A stretch of 52,914 nt of DNA, taken from IMG/VR virus record IMGVR_UViG_3300008107_000114, positions 1 through 52,914 of that record, one strand, 5' to 3'. This DNA is from a virus. Position 1 is the stretch's first letter. Each line of letters starts with the position of its first letter. A program made the translations under genes and the position numbers. Positions 8,379 through 14,752 of the stretch are shown here, in pieces. The notes under the pieces are model-generated. The model had not been told where the DNA came from, made no database searches, and saw only the letters and a list, made by a program, of their open reading frames with translations.

Positions 8379-8637
8379 TGTGTTGAATCATTTTTTCAAG
8401 ATACCAGCGTGCTTTTTTCAAATCCTCAATGCCGTTCTTGTTTTCGCACCTCCAAATATACTTAATTATATTGGCAGTGCAAACAGCATCGAGTCCATTT
8501 TTATGGACAGTGGCAGCTTCGATCGCATCGATGCATTCAACTTTACCCTGAGTATAGTGACTTGGGTGATTAACGTTATCTTTTATCTCCGTCTCAGGAG
8601 AAAGCCTAGAACTAGGCCGACCATCAAAGTAATCCAT
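8359..8637 (-). CDS. DUF3310-family protein
   Basis: This 92-residue protein carries the DUF3310 signature: NHPSHYTQGKVECIDAIEAA (23-42), then ANIIKYIWRCENKNGIEDLK and ARWYLEKMI. The family is widespread in phages and is sometimes labelled nucleotide kinase-like, although no activity is firmly known. The first 55 bases overlap the end of the lipoprotein gene upstream, so the first 18 residues may be dispensable, but no later Met lies before the core motif. It sits in the late operon between lysis-type and packaging genes. Confidence 0.82.
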   Translation of the reverse strand: MDYFDGRPSSRLSPETEIKDNVNHPSHYTQGKVECIDAIEAATVHKNGLDAVCTANIIKYIWRCENKNGIEDLKKARWYLEKMIQHNEQKGT

Positions 8638-8996
8638 ATGTAATTGTAGTTTGTTTTTTCAATTGTGACAACTTTACCGGGAACCTTTACCTCAAAAGGA
8701 ACCGTATCTTTGACAACAATTTCCTTAGGTTTTACGCTAAGCCAAACTCGATCACCCTTCTTAGTTATAATGACTTCTTTAGTTTCGTAAGCTGTATCGT
8801 GTTTGAATATAAATGAATCTTTATATTCTGGAACCCGAACTTTTACGTCCCTGATAATAGTATCGGTTACCGTCACGGTATCAGTCTGAATAAATTCAGG
8901 ATGTTTCTTTACTAATCTCTTGTAACGATCTTGAGCAGAACAGCTCGTCAAAAGAATAAGGAGCACTAGTGCCCCTATTAAACTTGTTTTATTCAT
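8583..8996 (-). CDS. lipoprotein with C-terminal transmembrane helix, candidate unimolecular spanin
   Basis: The start is taken at ATG 8996, one codon inside the longest frame, which opens at GTG. The 137-residue product has a lipoprotein signal with lipobox LLTSC, and the Cys is about residue 19. A roughly 95-residue periplasmic part follows, rich in Val, Thr and Lys and beta-like (TDTVTVTDTIIRDVKVRV). A transmembrane helix near the end (YIWITLMVGLVLGFLL) is followed by RRR. An outer-membrane lipid anchor plus an inner-membrane helix in one chain is the layout of u-spanins such as T1 gp11, which fuse the two membranes at lysis. A promoter-like element lies just upstream. The spanin role is inference from layout. 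Confidence 0.65.
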   Translation of the reverse strand: MNKTSLIGALVLLILLTSCSAQDRYKRLVKKHPEFIQTDTVTVTDTIIRDVKVRVPEYKDSFIFKHDTAYETKEVIITKKGDRVWLSVKPKEIVVKDTVPFEVKVPGKVVTIEKTNYNYIWITLMVGLVLGFLLRRR

Positions 8997-9237
8997 CACC
9001 TACAAAGATATCAACTATGCCTGATTTTCTCAAAAACGTAAAGGTGGCCATGAGTTGCTCTCGTGTGTTGCAGGTTTCGCACCCACAGTACGGACCGTAG
9101 CTTTCGAAAATTTCTCCTTCAGGAGTAACAAAGCTGCAGTCTTCTTGATCAAGAGACTCCAAACAGTTCTCCATGTGGTTAGATACGAATTTTTGTAATC
9201 CTTCAGCTTGTTCCGTTGTTAATTGTACTTCTATCAT
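8989..9237 (-). CDS. hypothetical protein with CxCxxC motif
   Basis: This 82-residue acidic protein has a cysteine group, CGCETC at about residues 52-57, plus C28 and C37. These could bind a metal or form disulphides. The rest is predicted helical (TTEQAEGLQKFVSNHMENCL and REQLMATFTFLRKSG). Its last bases contain the promoter-like element of the lipoprotein gene. I do not recognise the family. Confidence 0.6.
   Translation of the reverse strand: MIEVQLTTEQAEGLQKFVSNHMENCLESLDQEDCSFVTPEGEIFESYGPYCGCETCNTREQLMATFTFLRKSGIVDIFVGDE
9003..9010 (-). promoter_or_regulatory. TAnnTTTG promoter of the spanin candidate
   Basis: The minus strand reads TATCTTTG six bases before ATG 8996. A TTTG at 9031-9034 gives exactly 20 bases of spacing, the Bacteroidota -33/-7 optimum. 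The element lies inside the end of the upstream coding region. This is the best two-part match in the window. Confidence 0.65.
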
Positions 9238-9254
9238 GATCTCGAAAATAGTAT

Positions 9255-9347
9255 TTATTTCTTACGCTTGTTTATCAGCCAGTCTAAAATTATCCACAAC
9301 ACCAAAGTCCAAAACAAACAAACGCCAATGGAGAATACGATTTCCAT
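9255..9347 (-). CDS. very short single-span membrane protein (30 aa)
   Basis: A 30-codon frame starts at ATG 9347, overlapping the stop of the upstream gene as TGATG, and ends in TAA at 9255. The product is one hydrophobic helix with tryptophans (FSIGVCLFWTLVLWIILDWL) and a short basic tail (INKRKK), a typical small inner-membrane peptide. It could assist a holin or be a morphogenesis peptide. The coupled start and the basic end after the helix support a real gene, though it is too short for a firm call. Confidence 0.5.
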   Translation of the reverse strand: MEIVFSIGVCLFWTLVLWIILDWLINKRKK

Positions 9348-9736
9348 CACTTTCTGAACTTGGCAACTTTTTTAGCGATGCTCTTTGGTTGAGCCACAAA
9401 TTGTTTTCCTTTTGCGTTTCCTTGTGATTTAGCTTTATTCGTTGCTGCTTTTTCCCCGGGGGATAATGACTTCCATGCTGAGTCAGGCAGATATCTTTTC
9501 TTGCCTTTTGAAGGAGAACCGTCTGATGTTCTCCACTTTTGGTCTGACCATTTTTTAAGAGAATTGTCTGAACTCTTTGGACCTACGTAACCACCGCCAG
9601 ATTTCTTGTAGCGTTGGGTAGCGATCTGAGCTTTGCGAGCCGACCATTCCCCGGGATCGCCTCCTTTGCTACCAGCTTTTACACTAGCAACAATGGCTTT
9701 CCACTTGGTTGGATTGGTTTTTTTAGCAGTACTCAT
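9347..9736 (-). CDS. DUF5872-like basic protein
   Basis: This is a 129-residue, very basic protein. The pattern KWKAIVASVKAGSKGGDPGE, then WSARKAQIATQRYKKSGGGY and a later YLPDSAWKSLSPGEKAAT, matches a family I recall as DUF5872, found in phages and some large viruses. Function is unknown; the charge suggests nucleic-acid or virion association. It overlaps the 46-codon gene upstream by 4 bases and the tiny membrane protein downstream by one base. The family name is from memory and could be wrong; the conserved basic character is plain. Confidence 0.7.
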   Translation of the reverse strand: MSTAKKTNPTKWKAIVASVKAGSKGGDPGEWSARKAQIATQRYKKSGGGYVGPKSSDNSLKKWSDQKWRTSDGSPSKGKKRYLPDSAWKSLSPGEKAATNKAKSQGNAKGKQFVAQPKSIAKKVAKFRK

Positions 9737-9873
9737 CCTTGGCCTCTATAAGCTTTTACGTAATTTTTGGAAGTTTTGGTCTTGCTCGTTTTTGTTTTAG
9801 CATGAACCCCGGGTCTAGAAACCTTTGGTTTAACCTTTATCGAAGTTGATACAGTAGCTTTAACCTTTGCCAT
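9733..9873 (-). CDS. short basic protein (46 aa) with RPGVHAKTKTSK motif
   Basis: An ATG at 9873 overlaps the TAA of the gene upstream (TAATG). The 46-residue frame ends at 9733 by an ATGA overlap with the next gene. The product is rich in Lys, Ser and Thr and ends with a motif, RPGVHAKTKTSK then KNYVKAYRGQG, that I recall from tiny conserved proteins of Bacteroidota phages. There is no known function. It is one of a run of short lysine-rich products here. Confidence 0.62.
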   Translation of the reverse strand: MAKVKATVSTSIKVKPKVSRPGVHAKTKTSKTKTSKNYVKAYRGQG

Positions 9874-10100
9874 TATTTCATCCTTGGTTTAGGTTTAGGT
9901 TTGGCTTTCGCCATTCCAGCTTCAGGACCCATGACAATGCTTTGGAGCTTGCTCATAGATTTTTTTACTTCACCCATTAGCTTTTTATCACCACGGATGG
10001 TTTCTGCTCTTTGAAGTGTGCGAACAGCATCTTCAATTTCCCACTGTCTCTCCATCGGAGATTTTCTGGGAACACTTGTTTTTGTCTTAGCCTTGTTCAT
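9873..10100 (-). CDS. short basic hypothetical protein
   Basis: This is a 75-residue protein with a basic N-terminus (MNKAKTKTSVPRKSPMERQW), a helical middle (EIEDAVRTLQRAETI) and a KPKPKPRMK tail. It starts one base after the stop of the upstream membrane protein and overlaps the 46-residue gene by three bases. Its composition fits the lysine-rich cluster at 9347-11806. No family was recognised. Confidence 0.6.
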   Translation of the reverse strand: MNKAKTKTSVPRKSPMERQWEIEDAVRTLQRAETIRGDKKLMGEVKKSMSKLQSIVMGPEAGMAKAKPKPKPRMK

Positions 10101-10101
10101 A

Positions 10102-10473
10102 TTATTTCATTTCTTTTTTTATCTTAGCTACTGTCACATCGTTTTTCATCATGATGTTTCCTTCCCAACGTTGGATAAGATGTGAGCCACTGTACAAAGA
10201 TACACAGGGGAGTTTACATTTTACCTTGGGATTGTTTGAGACATCTTCATAAACATAAGTACAGTTCGGAATTTTGTCAAGTCCGACAACAGTGTTTTGT
10301 TTATTCCACTCAGCATTCTGCTGTACTAATTTGTAGACAGTTGCTTTTGATGAACGTAACTTTTCACTTTTGATATCTTTGTCTACAAACGGTTGAGTTA
10401 CAAAAACACCAAAGCCCCATCCCCCAACAGCAGCGATGAGAAGTTTACTTGCGATAGTGGCAGTGACTTTCAT
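10102..10473 (-). CDS. membrane-anchored hypothetical protein
   Basis: This is a 123-residue protein with an N-terminal hydrophobic segment (IASKLLIAAVGGWGFGVFV, about residues 7-25). An exported or periplasmic part with three cysteines follows. The segment reads as a signal anchor; there is no lipobox. The gene starts on the last base of the upstream coding region. Such anchored proteins sit near holins in many phages, but no lysis motif is seen. Function is unknown. Confidence 0.6.
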   Translation of the reverse strand: MKVTATIASKLLIAAVGGWGFGVFVTQPFVDKDIKSEKLRSSKATVYKLVQQNAEWNKQNTVVGLDKIPNCTYVYEDVSNNPKVKCKLPCVSLYSGSHLIQRWEGNIMMKNDVTVAKIKKEMK

Positions 10474-10754
10474 TACTTTTGATCGTAAACTCTGTCTTCT
10501 AGCTTCTTGATGCTTTCCTTTATATCAGTAACATCTTTCTGAGTGGTAAGGATTGCTTCTCTGATGAGCTCGTCTTTCAGTTTAAATTCTACTTCTGAAA
10601 CCGGAGGCTTCGGAAGTACCTTAGCTTCTTCAATGTCCTGCTTGAGAGTATAATAAACTCCAGCCAATGACATGATTCCACCAACAATGGCAACCAGCAT
10701 TTGCGTGCTGAATTGCCATTTGTTGTTTTCATTAATCTCAATTGGGTCGCTCAT
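10473..10754 (-). CDS. holin-like or spacer membrane protein with one helix and coiled coil
   Basis: I chose the start at ATG 10754 because it overlaps the upstream TGA as ATGA. A longer frame opens at 10793 but would overlap that gene by 43 bases. The 93-residue product has one transmembrane helix (MLVAIVGGIMSLAGVYYTL, about residues 19-37). A charged helix that could be a coiled coil follows (ILTTQKDVTDIKESIKKLED). This layout resembles XhlA-like and other accessory lysis membrane proteins, but the similarity is only architectural. Confidence 0.6.
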   Translation of the reverse strand: MSDPIEINENNKWQFSTQMLVAIVGGIMSLAGVYYTLKQDIEEAKVLPKPPVSEVEFKLKDELIREAILTTQKDVTDIKESIKKLEDRVYDQK

Positions 10755-10978
10755 TTCTTTTTCTTGGTCTTTTTCTTGGTCACTGACTTCCACATTTCTT
10801 TTGCAGCGGTAGCCTTTCCGATTTCGGTGGCTTTTGCAGACGACATTCCTTTTTTCTTGTAAGAAGCAGCAACTTTACTGGCAACAGTTTTGAACTCTTT
10901 GCCTTTACCCTGAAGGTCAACACCTGCTCTTGCTTTCTTTACAATTGCTGAACGTTGTTTCTTGGTTCCGTAAGCCAT
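10751..10978 (-). CDS. lysine-rich phage protein (KKARAG/FKxVAxKVA type)
   Basis: This is a 75-residue, strongly basic protein: SAIVKKARAGVDLQGKGKEF, then KTVASKVAASYKKKGMSSAK, ending in a KKKTKKKK tail. Similar short proteins recur in Bacteroidota phages in my recollection. The alternating Lys and small residues suggest a helical DNA- or RNA-binding peptide. Junctions are TAATG with the upstream gene and ATGA with the downstream gene, so translation is probably coupled. No function is established. Confidence 0.62.
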   Translation of the reverse strand: MAYGTKKQRSAIVKKARAGVDLQGKGKEFKTVASKVAASYKKKGMSSAKATEIGKATAAKEMWKSVTKKKTKKKK

Positions 10979-11139
10979 TACTTTTTCTTTTGCTTTATCT
11001 TTGTGATAGTCTTCTTCATCTTCAAAGGCTCAATGGTTTTTTTCATCTTGAGCAAAGGCTCGATGGTTTTTGTCATCTTCTTTTTTGGTCCAAGTTCTAA
11101 CTTGTAGCTCTTTGGTTTTGGTTGTTTAGTATTCGCCAT
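10978..11139 (-). CDS. short lysine-rich repeat protein (53 aa)
   Basis: The ATG at 11139 opens a 53-residue frame ending in TAATG, shared with the next gene. The product contains a short internal repeat, KMTKTIEPLL, KMKKTIEPL, KMKKTITKI, with a roughly 12-residue period, so it is an amphipathic basic helix. It fills the gap between its neighbours exactly, which supports it as a gene. Function is unknown. Confidence 0.55.
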   Translation of the reverse strand: MANTKQPKPKSYKLELGPKKKMTKTIEPLLKMKKTIEPLKMKKTITKIKQKKK

Positions 11140-11144
11140 GACTA

Positions 11145-11477
11145 TTACTTATATCTTTTAACTTCTTTGTACTTGCCGATAACACTACCCGGCACGCCTT
11201 TGCCTTTAACTACGGTTTTCTTAACGAGACCCCCTTTAGTTACGGTTTTTGTTTTTTCTTTAGCCAACATGCGTTTGCCATCGACTTCACGAGAAACGAT
11301 ACCTCTGGTTTTAACCACGGATCTTCCGGGCTTTGGGTACATGGATTTTTCTTTCATCTCCATTGCTTTACCTTCTTTCTTTTCGTGCTTCATCTCAGCC
11401 TTTTTAGAAGAGTACTTCTCCATACCACCGTACTCAGAAACTTTCTTACCGACGGCTTTTTTCATTGGATTTTTCAT
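11145..11477 (-). CDS. basic hypothetical protein (EYGGMEKY type)
   Basis: This is a 110-residue lysine-rich protein. Near the start, SEYGGMEKYSSKKAEMKHEK resembles a motif I have seen in short conserved phage proteins. The rest is basic and repetitive (KTKTVTKGGLVKKTVVKGKG). A TATATTTG promoter octamer lies four bases before the ATG, so this gene may start its own transcript, possibly leaderless. No enzymatic motif is seen. Confidence 0.65.
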   Translation of the reverse strand: MKNPMKKAVGKKVSEYGGMEKYSSKKAEMKHEKKEGKAMEMKEKSMYPKPGRSVVKTRGIVSREVDGKRMLAKEKTKTVTKGGLVKKTVVKGKGVPGSVIGKYKEVKRYK

Positions 11478-11481
11478 GAAT

Positions 11482-11489
11482 CAAATATA
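11482..11489 (-). promoter_or_regulatory. TAnnTTTG element before the basic 110-aa gene
   Basis: The minus strand reads TATATTTG four bases before ATG 11477, just after the stop of the upstream gene. There is no -33 TTTG. The start of transcription would fall at or next to the start codon. Confidence 0.45.
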
Positions 11490-11497
11490 ATTATTTT

Positions 11498-11806
11498 TTA
11501 ACCCTTCTTCCATTTTTTACTTGGAGAAGCAGTTTTGCTTGGTGACCACTTGACCTTATCGGCCCAGTAAGCTGCGCTCATTTTACCTTTGGTAATGTTC
11601 TTGGCGTGACGAGATTTGAATGCTTCACGCTGACCAACAGTCTGGTTGGTTTTAACGCCTTGTTGACCAAAGCGAATTGTCTTTACTTGTTCTCCCTGCT
11701 TAGCCACAACAATGTGGCTCTTGGTCGGGTGTCCGGGTGTAGCCTTGGGTTTATTGTACCCTGAGACCCCAGCTCTACTCAGTCGGCTGTCCTTCTTGAT
11801 TGGCAT
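11498..11806 (-). CDS. DUF6321-like conserved phage protein
   Basis: I take the start at ATG 11806 (MPIKKDSRLSRAGVSGYNKP), because homologues I recall begin this way; a frame of four more codons opens at 11818. The 102-residue protein has SHIVVAKQGEQVKTIRFGQQ and then ARHAKNI/KSRHAKNITKGKMSAAYW near the end, the pattern of a family I know as DUF6321. Function is unknown and the protein is basic. It overlaps the holin candidate gene by 32 bases. Confidence 0.75.
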   Translation of the reverse strand: MPIKKDSRLSRAGVSGYNKPKATPGHPTKSHIVVAKQGEQVKTIRFGQQGVKTNQTVGQREAFKSRHAKNITKGKMSAAYWADKVKWSPSKTASPSKKWKKG

Positions 11807-12002
11807 TTCTCTTTGCAAATTTTTCTACTACCGTACCTAAACCATAAGCAATTGCGATGTACTCAAGTGCTTCCAGTCCACGATCACTATTCTTTGCGAA
11901 GGTGTAAACCGCTACGCAAACTACAGAAAAAAAGGATATCACACGCTTGTGTGATACCCCTTCGCTGCTTGAAAACATATCTAAGAAGAAACTCTTTTTC
12001 AT
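11775..12002 (-). CDS. two-helix membrane protein, candidate holin
   Basis: This is a 75-residue protein with a basic and polar N-terminus. Two likely transmembrane helices follow, about residues 20-37 (RVISFFSVVCVAVYTF) and 43-60 (ALEYIAIAYGLGTVVEKF), and the tail is charged and polar. Size and layout fit class II holins, which open the inner membrane for the lysis enzyme. A stem-loop at 12013-12034 takes in the purine-rich GAGGG just before the start, so translation may be controlled. The holin call is inferred from architecture. Confidence 0.55.
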   Translation of the reverse strand: MKKSFFLDMFSSSEGVSHKRVISFFSVVCVAVYTFAKNSDRGLEALEYIAIAYGLGTVVEKFAKRNANQEGQPTE

Positions 12003-12012
12003 ATTAGTGATT

Positions 12013-12034
12013 CCCTCATTTTATTATCTGAGGG
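12013..12034 (-). promoter_or_regulatory. stem-loop hiding the holin ribosome-binding region
   Basis: CCCTCA and TGAGGG pair around a ten-base loop on the minus strand. The 3' arm contains GAGGG, a Shine-Dalgarno-like sequence located about ten bases before the candidate holin's ATG at 12002. No T-run follows, so this is more likely a translation control than a terminator. Confidence 0.45.
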
Positions 12035-12053
12035 CTGTATTCAAAAGTAATTT

Positions 12054-12323
12054 TTATTTATCATTAAAACAAACTAATGCTTGCGCCTTCACAAGGATGG
12101 TCAAGTCATCGTGTTGTTTGATAAAACTCCTAAGCGTTTCGGTGTCAGATTGATCCAACTCCAACGCTTCGCCAGCATAAAGTGCTTGTGCCCAGTTCCA
12201 GTGTTTTAACACATCTCCTTTTGGAGTGTTGACCAACATCTGAGCAATTAATTTTCCAATGTTTGAGTTTGCTAACTCTTCACCATCCAAACCAAGGATG
12301 GGCGTGTTCATATCTATTTTCAT
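12054..12323 (-). CDS. hypothetical late protein
   Basis: This is an 89-residue protein with a neat pattern, MNTPILGLDGEELANSNIGK, then LLKHWNWAQALYAGE-like helices (DVLKHWNWAQALYAGEALEL). I recall similar small proteins from unrelated tailed phages without a proven role. It is coupled to the upstream gene by a four-base overlap. Its place between fibre genes and holin is consistent with either assembly or lysis timing, but nothing decides this. Confidence 0.62.
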   Translation of the reverse strand: MKIDMNTPILGLDGEELANSNIGKLIAQMLVNTPKGDVLKHWNWAQALYAGEALELDQSDTETLRSFIKQHDDLTILVKAQALVCFNDK

Positions 12324-12610
12324 AACCTCTTAAAGTTTAGTTTTTTCATTGCCCAATCAACTGCGTAACTATCGTCTGTTCCCCATAGAGCATACTCTTT
12401 TTCATCCATGTTTAAATTACCACCAAACAATAGCGCACCTACTTTCTTAGTGGGTTGTTCGTCTAGCTCGTCTGCCGGAATAACTATTTCTGAATAAAGT
12501 GTCCAGTGAAATTTAGCCGTTTTTGCGGGAAGGGATTGGTTTAAAAGTACGATTTCAAAATACTTTGCTGTGCCTACTGATGGAAGGATTACAGGTTTAA
12601 TTGGGATCAT
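12320..12610 (-). CDS. hypothetical late protein
   Basis: The start is set at ATG 12610 (MIPIKPVILPSVGTAKYFEI), although the frame also opens with GTG at 12616. A TAACTTTG promoter-like octamer at 12616-12623 lies five bases before this ATG, and starting there leaves the octamer outside the gene. The 96-residue product looks beta-rich, with an acidic loop (PADELDEQPTKK) and an aromatic end. There is no known family. It overlaps the next gene by four bases. Confidence 0.6.
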   Translation of the reverse strand: MIPIKPVILPSVGTAKYFEIVLLNQSLPAKTAKFHWTLYSEIVIPADELDEQPTKKVGALLFGGNLNMDEKEYALWGTDDSYAVDWAMKKLNFKRL

Positions 12611-12615
12611 ACCCA

Positions 12616-12623
12616 CAAAGTTA
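12616..12623 (-). promoter_or_regulatory. TAnnTTTG element before the 96-aa gene
   Basis: The minus strand reads TAACTTTG five bases before ATG 12610. No -33 element is seen. It would start a transcript for the small late genes and holin candidate. Confidence 0.4.
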
Positions 12624-12652
12624 CAAATTAAATTTTATATGAACTTGAGGTA

Positions 12653-13033
12653 TTAGCTTCGAGTTAACTTTATTAGATCAGACTCCAGAGCCTTGGTTAC
12701 ACCTGCACTAATCATGCTCACATACTCGCTATAGGCAACTGAACTTTTCAAGTAGTCAAATACTGGTATAACGTCGGCCGGAAGATTATTGACATCCAAA
12801 GTCTGGCCGTCGATCATTACCTCAGTGACAGTGTTGTAGTAAATATTTATACTCATGAAACTAGTCTCATAGGTATAATCTTGAATTATAGTATCGACAT
12901 CGTCTACTGTTTCATAAGTTACTACTCTGAGCCCCACGTAAATATACGAAGGCTTCATATCAATTGACGTAAGCAGCAAATCTCTCTTAAGTCCTGCCTT
13001 GGTAGGTAAGGCAAATTTGTCTATGTATTCCAT
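12653..13033 (-). CDS. hypothetical late protein
   Basis: This is a 126-residue protein whose first 80 residues look beta-rich (SYIYVGLRVVTYETVDDVDT) and whose C-terminus is helical (AVAYSEYVS-type segment, then AGVTKALESDLIKL). It sits between the putative fibre-tip proteins and the small late genes, 23 bases after the former. No motif was recognised. A small structural or fibre accessory protein is possible. Confidence 0.6.
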   Translation of the reverse strand: MEYIDKFALPTKAGLKRDLLLTSIDMKPSYIYVGLRVVTYETVDDVDTIIQDYTYETSFMSINIYYNTVTEVMIDGQTLDVNNLPADVIPVFDYLKSSVAYSEYVSMISAGVTKALESDLIKLTRS

Positions 13034-13056
13034 TTTGTTGTTGGTTTATTTTGATT

Positions 13057-13851
13057 TTACCCTCCTAGAAAAACTTGTCTTCTTCTTGCTACAATTGCTG
13101 TAGATTCCAAGCTCACGGAAGCACCGGTAAAAGTAATATTTCCCGGTGTTATATTCAAGTTCATAGTTTTAGTTAAGGTGACGGATGCCCCAGCAAAAGT
13201 GATATTACCCGGGGTTATGTTGAAATCTATGTTTTTAGTTAAGGTGGTAGATGCTCCGGTGAAAGTAATGTTTCCCGGAGTTACGTTCAAGTTTGCAACC
13301 TTGGTCAAGGTAACAGGTTCTCCGGTGAAAGTGATATTACCCGGAGTCACATTCAAGTTTATGTTCTTACTTAAAGTAACAGGTACTCCAGTAAAAATTA
13401 CAGAACCGGGTGTAACTATTAATTCTTCAGCCAGTGCTCCTTCTCTGTACCATAATTTTACACCTTGATAAGTTACCGCAGCAGTGTGAGAATCATAAGC
13501 CCTTGCCGTTATTCTCGTATTGGGCAGTATCTCTATCGGCTCCGGTAAAAATATAGTGTGGGAAGTTTGAAAATAATAACCTACCTGTGTATCGTTTCTA
13601 AAACTGTAGGGTATTTGTACTTCTACTACTTCGGAACCAGCTCCACCTATGCCCAATTCTATAAGAATTTGAATGGTGGTATCTAAAGCAGGTATAAGAG
13701 TAGGCTGAAATGTAATACCATTGAGATATATAGTTCTACCTACTCCTGTGGTTACTTCGGTCCAAGAGGGCGTACCCCATGCAGCAGTAGTGGAAGTTAC
13801 ACTAATGCCATTAGCGGTACTCGGTAAACTATCTATATCTGAAACGGCCAT
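13057..13851 (-). CDS. fibre-associated protein with five 22-residue repeats
   Basis: This is a 264-residue protein. Residues 1-140 are clearly related to the whole of the next protein upstream (143 aa): IELGIGGAGSEVVEVQIPYS here against IEIGTGGAGAETTILQIPAS there. Residues of about 143-252 consist of five copies of a 22-residue unit of the type NVTPGNITFTGEPVTLTK. They are beta-rich and likely form an extended shaft. It lies two genes from the tail fibre and is probably an exposed adhesin or receptor-binding accessory. The repeats would be able to expand or shrink by recombination. Confidence 0.65.
   Translation of the reverse strand: MAVSDIDSLPSTANGISVTSTTAAWGTPSWTEVTTGVGRTIYLNGITFQPTLIPALDTTIQILIELGIGGAGSEVVEVQIPYSFRNDTQVGYYFQTSHTIFLPEPIEILPNTRITARAYDSHTAAVTYQGVKLWYREGALAEELIVTPGSVIFTGVPVTLSKNINLNVTPGNITFTGEPVTLTKVANLNVTPGNITFTGASTTLTKNIDFNITPGNITFAGASVTLTKTMNLNITPGNITFTGASVSLESTAIVARRRQVFLGG
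13096..13425 (-). repeat. five tandem 66-bp coding repeats
   Basis: A 66-bp unit occurs about five times within the 264-residue fibre-associated gene; the recurring core reads CCCGG(A/G)GT(T/C)A on the plus strand. Copies differ at several positions, mostly at third codon bases and a few residues (EPV, ASV, AST). This suggests an old and selected repeat rather than a recent slip. Confidence 0.8.
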
Positions 13852-13854
13852 CTA

Positions 13855-14286
13855 TTACACTATCTGATATAGTATTTTTATTCCGGTTAGAGTATTGGAT
13901 GTTGTCGCTAAAGAATATGCAACCCTTACTGAAATTCTTGTATTGGCTGCAATCTGCCTAGGTTCAGGAAAAATAACCATGTTACTTGGAACATAGCCAA
14001 CCAAGGTATCGCCACGAACACTCGCGGGAATCTGAAGTATTGTTGTTTCGGCTCCTGCTCCACCTGTGCCTATTTCTATAATCCACTCGTAAGTAGTATC
14101 TGCTGCTGCAACAGGGGTGTGCCAAGACCAAGTTAAACCGGCTATGTAAAAAGTAGAAGTAATTGTAGATGCAGGAACAATCTCTGTCCATGCACTTAAA
14201 GTCCATGCAGCACCCCCTGAAGAGGCTCTCGAAATACCCGCTGCAAGAGCAGGGTAAGCTAAGTACCTATTGGTTGTAGTTGCCAT
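13855..14286 (-). CDS. fibre-associated beta-rich protein (paralogue of its neighbour)
   Basis: This 143-residue protein is alanine- and threonine-rich and beta-rich. It aligns along its length with the first 140 residues of the downstream gene: TIL-QIPASVRGDTLVGY against VEVQIPYSFRNDTQVGY, then FPEPRQIAANTRISVR against LPEPIEILPNTRITAR. The pair probably arose by tandem duplication. Its position after the tail fibre genes suggests an appendage or capsid-surface protein. It starts five bases after the stop of the upstream gene. Confidence 0.62.
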   Translation of the reverse strand: MATTTNRYLAYPALAAGISRASSGGAAWTLSAWTEIVPASTITSTFYIAGLTWSWHTPVAAADTTYEWIIEIGTGGAGAETTILQIPASVRGDTLVGYVPSNMVIFPEPRQIAANTRISVRVAYSLATTSNTLTGIKILYQIV

Positions 14287-14291
14287 CTTTC

Positions 14292-14732
14292 TTAAACTTT
14301 AGCTATGATTCCAAGACCGTTTACTCCGAAGTTTATAGTGAGTGTGTCGGTGTCGGTCAATGTTAAATCTGCGCCTAAATCTAACCAGCCTATCAATGGA
14401 TCTGCCGGAGAAGTAGGATCGTCATCATAGAATGCAACATATCTGAATGCTGCTACACTTCCACCACTTGCGGTGAGAACCAAGTCAGTTGCTGTAAGAG
14501 GTGCTGTACCTGAGACTTGTTCCAACGTTATACCGGTAACCACCCTACTCGATAGGTTGGTATATGATATTTGAGTTAAGTCTGCTAGCACTGAATAAGT
14601 TGCTACAGGAGGGTTTGCTGCAGCAGTCAATGCTACAGTTACTGTACAAGTTGCATCACTGCTGAAGTCATGAACTCCTTTGCCTACGTTTTCTATGAAC
14701 TGGTTAAACCATTTTAAGGTATCTGCTGCCAT
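14292..14732 (-). CDS. hypothetical fibre-region protein
   Basis: This 146-residue protein is rich in Ala, Thr, Val and Asp (ADTLKWFNQFIENVGKGVHD, then DLTLTDTDTLTINFGVNGLG), beta-like, with a compact C-terminus. Its N-terminal half has the look of small phage proteins that decorate capsids or fibres. It lies 20 bases from the large fibre gene and is probably expressed with it. No conserved enzymatic residues are visible, and it is not recognised further. Confidence 0.6.
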   Translation of the reverse strand: MAADTLKWFNQFIENVGKGVHDFSSDATCTVTVALTAAANPPVATYSVLADLTQISYTNLSSRVVTGITLEQVSGTAPLTATDLVLTASGGSVAAFRYVAFYDDDPTSPADPLIGWLDLGADLTLTDTDTLTINFGVNGLGIIAKV

Positions 14733-14752
14733 TTTATTTATTTGTTTATTTA

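Noticed and set aside
13096-13425. Possible CRISPR array
   Set aside because: The 66-base repeats have no spacers and are in frame within a protein gene.
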